Made by a program: the position numbers and the translations under genes
Shown here: piece after piece, positions 43,226 through 49,934 of the stretch
Layout: every line of letters starts with the position of its first letter
Numbering within the stretch: position 1 is the stretch's first letter
Notes under the pieces: model-generated
What the model was told of the DNA's origin: nothing
Databases searched by the model: none
What the model saw: the letters and a program-made list of their open reading frames with translations, nothing else
Origin: CAZQQN01 sp964595485
GTDB taxonomy: Bacteria; Bacteroidota; Bacteroidia; CAILMK01; CAYYUA01
Assembly: GCA_964595485.1 (NCBI GenBank)
Contig: CAZQQN010000019.1
Span: 1-49,934, forward strand
DNA: 49,934 nt
Direction: 5' to 3'

Positions 43226-43957
43226 TTAAGATTCTTGATCATCTCTACCGTGACCGCTCAATCCTTTCGGGACTTTTTCTTTTTTACCTTTTTTACTGCC
43301 CATTCCTACATTCAGGTTAAGATCGCGTCTGCCATATACTTCACCTTTACATATCCAGACCTTAACACCTATACTTCCGTAAATGGTATAAGCTTCAGCT
43401 AAAGCATAATCGATGTCAGCCCTCAGGGTGTGAAGAGGAACACGGCCTTCTTTATACTCTTCTACACGTGCCATTTCAGCACCGCCTAACCTACCTGAAG
43501 CGCGAATCTTAACCCCTTCTGCACCAACGCGCATAGTTGAGGCGAGTGCCATTTTCATAGCACGCCTGAATGATATTCTTGCTTTTAGTTGGTTAGCAAT
43601 ATTTTCAGCAACCAGTTTGGCTTCAAGTTCAGGCCTTTTAATTTCATAGATATTAATCTGGACTTCTTTATTGGTAAGCCCTTTTAATTCTTCCCTTAAC
43701 TTATCAACTTCATTCCCACCCTTTCCAATTACGATACCAGGCCGGGAAGTATGAATCGTAACAGTAATACGCTTTAAAGTCCTTTCAAGAACAATCTTGG
43801 ATATTCCACCTTTAGGAATACGAGCGTAAATGTAATCTCTAATCTTCTTATCCTCTAAAATGTTCTGAGGCAGTTCTTTGGTGCTACTATACCAGTTAGA
43901 TTCCCAACCGTGAATGTAGCCTAACCTTAAGCCTATTGGATGTATTTTCTGTCCCAT
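43226..43957 (-). CDS. rpsC: 30S ribosomal protein S3
   Basis: The 243-residue S3 forms part of the mRNA entry helicase site. The type II KH motif SRPGIVIGKGGNEVDKLREE and the C-terminal RVPLHTLRADIDYALAEAY followed by GVKVWICKGE are clear. The C-terminus is basic and then short and acidic. It lies 3 bases after rplV. Confidence 0.96.
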   Translation of the reverse strand: MGQKIHPIGLRLGYIHGWESNWYSSTKELPQNILEDKKIRDYIYARIPKGGISKIVLERTLKRITVTIHTSRPGIVIGKGGNEVDKLREELKGLTNKEVQINIYEIKRPELEAKLVAENIANQLKARISFRRAMKMALASTMRVGAEGVKIRASGRLGGAEMARVEEYKEGRVPLHTLRADIDYALAEAYTIYGSIGVKVWICKGEVYGRRDLNLNVGMGSKKGKKEKVPKGLSGHGRDDQES

Positions 43958-43960
43958 GTT

Positions 43961-44380
43961 TTATGCTTCGTTATCGGAATTTTCTTCTTCAGTATTTGCT
44001 ACTTCTTCGCCTTCATCTTCGATCTCTTGCAATTCGTTTAAAGTATCAACTTTGATCGTTACATGATTTGACCTTTTACGAATTCGGTTTGCCCGTCCCA
44101 TAGCTGCAGGACGAATTCTTTTCAGGGTTCTGCCTTCATCTACCTGGATAACCTTGATATAAAGCTGATGGTCTTCTAACGCTTCTCCTTCGTTTTTTTC
44201 TTGCCAATTAGCAATGCCGGATAAAAGCAACTTTTCCAAATGTTTAGCATACATCCGCTTAGGATGAAACTTAAGTACATTCAGGGCTTCGTCAACCTTT
44301 TTGCCTCTGATATGGTCTGCCAAAATCCTCATTTTGCGAGGAGGGACAGGGCAATTTTTAAGTTTGGCTACGCTTTCCAT
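43961..44380 (-). CDS. rplV: 50S ribosomal protein L22 with acidic tail
   Basis: The 139-residue L22 is longer than the usual 110. Residues 1-110 are standard and include the RTLKRIRPAAMGRANRIRKR loop that reaches into the exit tunnel. After residue 115 comes an acidic tail (EDEGEEVANTEEENSDNEA). Extra acidic tails on tunnel proteins are uncommon; it may be disordered. The gene lies 3 bases after rpsS. Confidence 0.94.
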   Translation of the reverse strand: MESVAKLKNCPVPPRKMRILADHIRGKKVDEALNVLKFHPKRMYAKHLEKLLLSGIANWQEKNEGEALEDHQLYIKVIQVDEGRTLKRIRPAAMGRANRIRKRSNHVTIKVDTLNELQEIEDEGEEVANTEEENSDNEA

Positions 44381-44383
44381 GAT

Positions 44384-44653
44384 TTACCGTTGCTTTTTGA
44401 TTGGATGTCCTCTAAAAGTTCTGGTTGGGGCAAATTCACCCAACTTATGCCCTACCATATTCTCAGTAATAAAGATAGGGATGAATTTATTGCCATTGTG
44501 AATGGCAATGGTATGACCTACGAACTCAGGCGTTACCATCGATCTCCTCGACCAAGTCTTTATAACCTGCTTTTTGCCCTCTTCATTCATTTTATTGACC
44601 TTTTCTTCCAATTTAAAGTGAACGTAAGGTCCTTTTTTAATTGATCTCGGCAT
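44384..44653 (-). CDS. rpsS: 30S ribosomal protein S19
   Basis: The 89-residue S19 binds the 30S head with S13. MPRSIKKGPYVHFKLEEKV, WSRRSMVTPEFVGHTIAIHN and GHKLGEFAPTRTFRGH are diagnostic. Length is normal. It follows rplB by 11 bases. Confidence 0.96.
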   Translation of the reverse strand: MPRSIKKGPYVHFKLEEKVNKMNEEGKKQVIKTWSRRSMVTPEFVGHTIAIHNGNKFIPIFITENMVGHKLGEFAPTRTFRGHPIKKQR

Positions 44654-44664
44654 AGCGAAACGAT

Positions 44665-45486
44665 TTATTTCTTCCTACTTTCAAGAATGAACTTATCTGA
44701 TGCTTTACGCTTACGGGTTTTTTGACCCTTAGCATAAAGGCCCTTTTTTGATCTTGGGTGACCACCTGATTTTTTACCTTCACCGCCACCCATTGGATGG
44801 TCAACAGGGTTCTTAGCAGTATTTCTGGTTCTGGGTCTTTTACCCATCCAACGACTACGGCCGGCCTTACCCCGAATAAAAAGGGCGTGATCTGAATTCG
44901 ATACAGAACCTATAGTGGCAAAACTTTCGTTCAATACCAACCTTGTTTCACCAGAAGGCATTTTTAACACAGCATATTTACCTTCCCTGGCTAAAAGTTG
45001 AGCGTAGGTTCCGGCGCTCCTGGCAATAGCTGCACCTTGCCGTGGATTTAATTCAATGTTATGGATAATAGTCCCTAATGGAATATTGGCTAATTTTAAT
45101 GAATTACCCACTTCAGGACTAACGTTTTCGCCTGAAACAATTTCCTCCCCTATCTTTAAACCAGCAGGAGTTATGATGTACCGTTTTTCACCATCTTTAT
45201 AAACGATTAGCGAAATAAATGAAGAGCGGTAAGGGTCATATTCAATCGTTTCTACTTTCCCTTTGATCTGGAATTTATCACGGTTAAAATCAATAACCCT
45301 GTACTGTTTTTTATGCCCACCGCCCCTGAAACGGACAGTTTTATTGCCCTTTGAACTTCGACCAACTTTATCATGAATGGAAACCAATAATGATTTCTCA
45401 GGATTTTTGGTCGTAATATCAGACCTTTTATTAAGCACTGTGAATCGTGCTCCCGGTGTGGATGGTTTTAATCTATTGACAGCCAT
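44665..45486 (-). CDS. rplB: 50S ribosomal protein L2
   Basis: The 273-residue L2 is essential for subunit association and peptidyl transferase. The rRNA-binding parts ELNPRQGAAIARSAGTYAQL and the catalytic-region DHPMGGGEGKKSGGHP, which carries the conserved His, are intact. The C-terminus is basic. It follows rplW by 8 bases. Confidence 0.97.
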   Translation of the reverse strand: MAVNRLKPSTPGARFTVLNKRSDITTKNPEKSLLVSIHDKVGRSSKGNKTVRFRGGGHKKQYRVIDFNRDKFQIKGKVETIEYDPYRSSFISLIVYKDGEKRYIITPAGLKIGEEIVSGENVSPEVGNSLKLANIPLGTIIHNIELNPRQGAAIARSAGTYAQLLAREGKYAVLKMPSGETRLVLNESFATIGSVSNSDHALFIRGKAGRSRWMGKRPRTRNTAKNPVDHPMGGGEGKKSGGHPRSKKGLYAKGQKTRKRKASDKFILESRKK

Positions 45487-45494
45487 AATGCTTT

Positions 45495-45785
45495 TTAAAT
45501 ATTACTATAGAAATCTATCGTATCACCTTCTTTTAAAGAAACTACCGCTTTTTTATACATCGGTTTCTTGCCTTGAAGAATATTAGTCTTGGTGTATCGA
45601 ACCTTACTTTCCCTCGGGTAGACCATGGTCCTCACTTTATCGACTTTTACTTCGTAAAGGCGCTCTACCTCCTTTTTAATCTGAGTTTTGGTTGCATTTG
45701 GATTACAAATGAAGCCGTATTGGTTGTAATCTTCACCAAGTTGGGTAAACTTTTCTGTTATTATGGGCTTTTTTAGCACTTCCAT
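45495..45785 (-). CDS. rplW: 50S ribosomal protein L23
   Basis: The 96-residue L23 lies at the tunnel exit and docks trigger factor and SRP. MEVLKKPIITEKFTQLGED, TKTQIKKEVERLYEVKVDKV and the short C-terminus match. Length is normal. It follows rplD by 8 bases. Confidence 0.95.
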   Translation of the reverse strand: MEVLKKPIITEKFTQLGEDYNQYGFICNPNATKTQIKKEVERLYEVKVDKVRTMVYPRESKVRYTKTNILQGKKPMYKKAVVSLKEGDTIDFYSNI

Positions 45786-45793
45786 GGTACCGA

Positions 45794-46426
45794 TTAATTC
45801 TTCTTAAGGTTTTCATTTAATTCATTCACTACCCCTTCGGTTAAAACTAACCTGTTATACCTTAGGATGCTATATGTATTCAAGGAATTTACATGATCTT
45901 CCTCAATATTAGGTATATTCCGAAGAGACAAGGAAAGGTTTTGATCACCTTTATTTGTCACCAGCAATATGGATTTCCCAGCCAATTCCAGGTCATCAAT
46001 AATTTGTTGAAACTCCCTGGTTTTTGGCTCTTCAAACGCCAGGTCTTCTATAACGTGAATTTGATTATCCTGTGCTTTCGTTGCCAAAGCTGACTTTCTG
46101 GCTAAACGTTGTACTTTTTTATTCACCTTTAGCCCGTGGTCTTTTGGCTTGGGGCCAAATGTTCTCGCACCGCCCCGGAAAATAGGGCTTTTAATATCAC
46201 CTACCCGGGCGAAACCAGTTCCCTTCTGACGTCTTAACTTGGTGCCAGACCCAGATAAATCACTCCGTTCTTTAGTTTTATGAGTACCTTGCCTTTGACC
46301 CGCCTGAATCCTTTTTACGTCCAAATAAACAGCATGGTGATTGGGTTCTATACCAACAACATTATCGTCTAATTGGACTTTTCGGCCGGTATCTTCTCCG
46401 TTTTTGCTAATTACTTGAAGTTCCAT
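45794..46426 (-). CDS. rplD: 50S ribosomal protein L4
   Basis: The 210-residue L4 lines the exit tunnel with L22. The loop LRRQKGTGFARVGDIKSPIF and GGARTFGPKPKDHGLKVNKK are intact. In E. coli L4 represses the S10 operon; no leader for that is in the window. It starts one base after rplC ends. Confidence 0.96.
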   Translation of the reverse strand: MELQVISKNGEDTGRKVQLDDNVVGIEPNHHAVYLDVKRIQAGQRQGTHKTKERSDLSGSGTKLRRQKGTGFARVGDIKSPIFRGGARTFGPKPKDHGLKVNKKVQRLARKSALATKAQDNQIHVIEDLAFEEPKTREFQQIIDDLELAGKSILLVTNKGDQNLSLSLRNIPNIEEDHVNSLNTYSILRYNRLVLTEGVVNELNENLKKN

Positions 46427-46427
46427 T

Positions 46428-47045
46428 TTAATCTTCTAATATTATGAATGAACCTTTACCGCCAGGTACTGAACCCTTGATAAACATCGTATTATCTTCC
46501 GATAAAATTTTCATTATCTTTAAGTCAAAAGTCTTGTTTCTTTTATTACCGGTACGACCGCCCATCATTTTACCTTTAAAAACCCGGGAAGGATCAGAAG
46601 CACCACCAACAGAACCAGGCATGCGCTCAGTACCATGTTGACCATGGGATTGATCACCTACTCCAGCAAAGCCATATCGTTTAACGACACCTTGATAACC
46701 CTTTCCTTTACTCCATCCCGTTACATCAATAAGTTGGCCTTCTTCAAAAATATCACATTTGATCTCATCTCCAAGGTTAAGATCATCCTTAAATGGATTG
46801 AATTCAACCAGATGACGCTTAGGTAATACCTTAGCCTTTTCAAGGTGGCCAACTAAGGGGTTTGGCGTATTCTTTTCCTTTTTATCTTCAAATCCTAACT
46901 GGATAGCTTCGTAGCCATCGTTATCTAACGTTTTAATTTGAGCGACGTAGCAGGGACCAGCTTGAACAACGGTACAGGGCACATTTTTGCCTTCATCGTC
47001 AAAAATGCTGGTCATTCCTAATTTTTTTCCTAACAATCCGGTCAT
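46428..47045 (-). CDS. rplC: 50S ribosomal protein L3
   Basis: The 205-residue L3 nucleates large-subunit assembly. MTGLLGKKLGMTSIFDDEGK begins it, and the central loop RMPGSVGGASDPSRVFKGKM reaches toward the peptidyl transferase centre. Length is normal. It follows rpsJ by 2 bases. Confidence 0.96.
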   Translation of the reverse strand: MTGLLGKKLGMTSIFDDEGKNVPCTVVQAGPCYVAQIKTLDNDGYEAIQLGFEDKKEKNTPNPLVGHLEKAKVLPKRHLVEFNPFKDDLNLGDEIKCDIFEEGQLIDVTGWSKGKGYQGVVKRYGFAGVGDQSHGQHGTERMPGSVGGASDPSRVFKGKMMGGRTGNKRNKTFDLKIMKILSEDNTMFIKGSVPGGKGSFIILED

Positions 47046-47047
47046 GG

Positions 47048-47353
47048 TTACACTTTTATTTCAACGTCTACACCACTGGGAAGCTCTAATTTCATTAGGG
47101 AATCAACCGTTTTTGAACTAGAGCTGTATATGTCAATAAGCCTTTTGTGAGAACAAAGCTGAAATTGCTCCCTGGCACGCTTATTAACGTGCGGAGATTT
47201 GAGCACTGTAAAAACCTTTTTTTCCGTGGGTATAGGAATTGGGCCGCTTACTACAGCACCAGTGGTTTTTACAGTTTTAACTATTTTTTCAGCAGACTTA
47301 TCGACCAGGTTATGGTCGTAGGATTTAAGTTTTATCCTTATTTTCTGGCTCAT
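47048..47353 (-). CDS. rpsJ: 30S ribosomal protein S10
   Basis: The 101-residue S10 has KIRIKLKSYDHNLVDKSAEK, VVSGPIPIPTEKKVFTVLKS and the loop REQFQLCSHKRL. It sits on the 30S head and, when free, works with NusB in antitermination. It lies 9 bases after fusA, with no tuf gene between, a usual Bacteroidota order. Confidence 0.96.
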   Translation of the reverse strand: MSQKIRIKLKSYDHNLVDKSAEKIVKTVKTTGAVVSGPIPIPTEKKVFTVLKSPHVNKRAREQFQLCSHKRLIDIYSSSSKTVDSLMKLELPSGVDVEIKV

Positions 47354-47362
47354 TACTATATT

Positions 47363-49504
47363 TTAGGCGTTTTCCATTTGTTGATTTCCACTACCGTTAA
47401 CATTTTCAAGAATGCCCTGAGCAATGGATTCAGGAACCTTTTCATAATGCGAGAACATCATGGATGAAACTCCGCGACCCGAGGTCATTGTCCTTAATTG
47501 CGTTACATAGCCGAACATTTCAGCTAACGGAACATAGGCCCGAATAACCTGACTAGCACCTTTTGAGTCAACACCCTGCATTGTGCCCCTGCGTTTGTTA
47601 AGGTCGCCCATAACATCGCCCATGTATTCCTCAGGTGTAACAACTTCCACATCCATAATAGGCTCTAAAAGAATTGGCTCAGCTTTCTTGGCAGCTTCTT
47701 TAAAAGCTGATTTAGCACACATCTCAAAAGCGATAGCGTCAGAATCTACCGGGTGATAAGAACCATCGTAAACTTCAACCTTCATGTAATCGATCGGATA
47801 CCCGGCTAAAATTCCATTCTCCATTGAGGTTTCAAAACCTTTATGAATAGCAGGCATGAAATCCTTTGGAACATTACCTCCGTGTATACTATTTTTAAAT
47901 TGCAATCCTTTTTCTTCTACATCATCATCCGCCGGTCCAAGGCTAAATTCAATGTCTGCGTATTTCCCTCTTCCACCGGTTTGCTTTTTCAATAATTCAC
48001 GGTGAGTAACTGATTTAGTTACAGCTTCTTTATAGGATACTTGTGGATTTCCCCGATTACAATCGACTTTAAATTCACGCTTTAAACGATCAATGATAAC
48101 TTCCAGGTGGAGCTCGCCCATACCTGAAATAACAGTTTGGCCTGTATCCTCATCGGATTCAACCGTAAAAGTCGGATCCTCTTCTGCTAATTTGCCAAGC
48201 GCAGTTCCCAGCTTGTCAACATCAGCCTGTGTTTTTGGCTCAACAGCAATGCCAATAACAGGCTCAGGGAATTTCATTTGCTCAAGAATGATGGGAGATT
48301 TTTCTTCACAAAGTGTATCCCCGGTCATAATATTCTTAAAACCAACTCCTGCCCCAATATCGCCAGCACTACAATAGTCAATGGGATTTTGTTTGTTGGA
48401 ATGCATTTGAAAAATTCGCGATATCCGCTCCTTTTTATCCGATCTTGTGTTAATAACATAAGAACCGGAATCCAAACGACCGGAATAAACCCTAAAATAA
48501 GCCAATCGGCCCATATAAGGATCAGTCATAATCTTGAAAGCCAATGCAGAAAAAGGCTCATTGACATCAGGTTTACGAACCTCCTGCTCTTCGGTATTGG
48601 GATTTTTACCTTCGATTGGAGGCATATCAAGAGGAGATGGTAAATAATTGGTAACTGAATTCAGTAACGGTTGAATCCCCTTGTTTTTATAGGCTGTTCC
48701 GGCAAGCATAGGAACAATATCCATGTTTATGGTAGCTTGACGCAACGCATTATTGATCTCATCCTCTGTAATAGTGCTAGGGTCATCAAAATACTTTTCA
48801 AACAGCCCTTCGTCATGCTCTGCAATAGTTTCGAGCATTTGATCCCTGTAACTCTGAGCAGTTTGCATCAGATCTTCAGGAATCTCGGTAGTATCATAAT
48901 TCATCCCAAAGCTATTATCATCTTCACGCCAAATAAGCGCTTGCATACCTACCAGGTCTACAACACCTTGAAAATCAGACTCAGACCCAATAGGAATCTG
49001 TATAGGGACCGGAACAGCCCCAAGCTTTTCTTTTACTTCATTAACAACAAAATAAAAATCGGCACCTGCCCTATCCAGCTTATTTACAAATGCCAACCTG
49101 GGTACGCCGTATTTATCCGCCTGACGCCAAACAGTTTCTGATTGCGGTTCAACACCGTTCACGCCACAGAAAACAGCCACTGAACCATCGAGAACCCTGA
49201 GAGAACGTTCTACCTCAACGGTAAAATCAACGTGACCTGGGGTATCAATTATATTAATGGTGTACTCTTGGTCATTGTAATTCCAAAAACAACGAGTAGT
49301 AGCAGAAGTAATCGTAATACCTCTTTCTTGCTCTTGGGACATCCAGTCCATCTCCGCAGCACCCTCGTGAACTTCACCTATTTTATGGCGTTTACCAGTG
49401 TAATATAAAATACGCTCCGTTGCCGTTGTCTTACCAGCATCAATATGAGCCATGATGCCAATATTTCTATAATTAACAAGGTTTTTATTCTTGGATTGTG
49501 CCAT
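47363..49504 (-). CDS. fusA: Elongation factor G
   Basis: The 713-residue translocation GTPase has all G motifs: AHIDAGKTTATERIL (P-loop), GITITSA (switch I), DTPGHVDFT, and NKLDRAGADF. Domains II to V follow, with GMGELHLEVIIDRLKREF in domain III and RGRGVSS-type loop (TSGRGVSSMMFSHYEKVPE) near the end. It belongs with the str-type genes; rpsG lies 20 bases upstream. Length is normal. Confidence 0.97.
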   Translation of the reverse strand: MAQSKNKNLVNYRNIGIMAHIDAGKTTATERILYYTGKRHKIGEVHEGAAEMDWMSQEQERGITITSATTRCFWNYNDQEYTINIIDTPGHVDFTVEVERSLRVLDGSVAVFCGVNGVEPQSETVWRQADKYGVPRLAFVNKLDRAGADFYFVVNEVKEKLGAVPVPIQIPIGSESDFQGVVDLVGMQALIWREDDNSFGMNYDTTEIPEDLMQTAQSYRDQMLETIAEHDEGLFEKYFDDPSTITEDEINNALRQATINMDIVPMLAGTAYKNKGIQPLLNSVTNYLPSPLDMPPIEGKNPNTEEQEVRKPDVNEPFSALAFKIMTDPYMGRLAYFRVYSGRLDSGSYVINTRSDKKERISRIFQMHSNKQNPIDYCSAGDIGAGVGFKNIMTGDTLCEEKSPIILEQMKFPEPVIGIAVEPKTQADVDKLGTALGKLAEEDPTFTVESDEDTGQTVISGMGELHLEVIIDRLKREFKVDCNRGNPQVSYKEAVTKSVTHRELLKKQTGGRGKYADIEFSLGPADDDVEEKGLQFKNSIHGGNVPKDFMPAIHKGFETSMENGILAGYPIDYMKVEVYDGSYHPVDSDAIAFEMCAKSAFKEAAKKAEPILLEPIMDVEVVTPEEYMGDVMGDLNKRRGTMQGVDSKGASQVIRAYVPLAEMFGYVTQLRTMTSGRGVSSMMFSHYEKVPESIAQGILENVNGSGNQQMENA

Positions 49505-49524
49505 AGTAAACCAACCTATCCTTT

Positions 49525-49934
49525 TTAAAATCTAAAATGAGAAAATGCTTTGTTGGCCTCAGCCATTCGATGCGTTTCAATTTTCTTTCTAACCGAACTT
49601 CCTTCTCCTTTCGAAGCATCCATAATTTCGTTGGCCAATTTCTCTTTCATACTCTTACCGGTCCGCAACCTGGCGTAACGGATAATCCATTTCATACCTA
49701 AGGCCGCTTTACGATCTTCTCTTACTTCTGCTGGAATTTGAAATGTTGCGCCGCCAACTCTCCTACTTCTGACTTCAACAGAGGGCATGGTATTCGCCAA
49801 CGCTCGTTTAAATACTTCAAGCCCGGATTCTTCCATTTTCTCCTCCACTAAGTCCAAAGCTTGCTCACTGATTTCACACGACACACCCTTCTTGCCATCC
49901 CCCATGAGGTTCTTCACGAACTTGCTAACAGTCC
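49525..49934 (-). CDS. rpsG: 30S ribosomal protein S7, partial at window edge
   Basis: The C-terminal 136 residues of S7 are present; the true start lies past the right edge. The frame continues without a stop to the window end, reading TVSKFVKNLMGDGKK before the part with VEVRSRRVGGATFQIPAEVR and the closing MAEANKAFSHFRF, which are diagnostic. S7 binds the 3' major domain of 16S rRNA and starts 30S head assembly. The short start at 49917 (GTG) is an artefact of the cut. Confidence 0.95.
   Translation of the reverse strand, partial: TVSKFVKNLMGDGKKGVSCEISEQALDLVEEKMEESGLEVFKRALANTMPSVEVRSRRVGGATFQIPAEVREDRKAALGMKWIIRYARLRTGKSMKEKLANEIMDASKGEGSSVRKKIETHRMAEANKAFSHFRF

Noticed and set aside
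48671..49141. 156-residue plus-strand frame opposite fusA
   Set aside because: It is antisense to the GTPase domain of EF-G and has no features of its own.

Overview
This window reads as chromosomal DNA of a Gram-negative member of the Bacteroidota. The evidence is the type IX secretion-type C25 protease (PorU2-like), the GWxTD lipoprotein, the DUF2723 membrane protein, Bacteroidota-style -7 elements (TAnnTTTG), mostly weak Shine-Dalgarno sequences, and the gene order rpsG-fusA-rpsJ...rpoA-rplQ-carA-eno. I cannot place it below phylum level. No tRNA, rRNA, CRISPR array, insertion sequence or prophage was seen.

Positions 1-4163 look like accessory DNA. A 300-bp non-coding block of short degenerate repeats, spaced about 10-11 bp apart, lies downstream of a winged-helix regulator with a nucleotidyltransferase-like C-terminal domain. 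That regulator has a plausible promoter and operator. After it come an orphan coding remnant, a small acidic protein of unknown function, a short-chain dehydrogenase and a divergent MATE efflux pump. Positions 4435-15566 hold four plus-strand envelope genes: a DUF2723 polytopic membrane protein, a GWxTD lipoprotein, a 1996-residue alpha-2-macroglobulin-like lipoprotein with an intact thioester motif, and a small outer-membrane barrel protein.

Positions 15563-23573 hold RluD-type pseudouridine synthase, a KdsC-like HAD phosphatase with an altered motif II, and the minus-strand 2-oxoglutarate dehydrogenase set odhA-odhB-lpd, followed by a DUF4920 lipoprotein and a good terminator. Divergent from odhA is the 1668-residue PorU2-like protein, then pabB. 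Positions 30173-33058 (minus) are carA, eno and the FtsB/DivIC-like division protein, each a housekeeping gene.

Positions 33179-49934 are one long minus-strand ribosomal cluster: rpsG (cut by the window end), fusA, and the merged S10, spc and alpha operons through rpoA and rplQ, with secY and infA inside. It ends at a strong hairpin terminator after rplQ. A well-formed internal promoter lies between secY and infA, so the alpha-type distal part may be transcribed separately. Two ribosomal proteins carry acidic C-terminal tails; the one on L17, about 120 residues, is very long.

I found no clear new multi-gene system. The best candidates for something undescribed are the phased repeat array at the left edge with its neighbouring regulator, the envelope cluster around the thioester protein, the motif-II variant phosphatase and the L17 tail.
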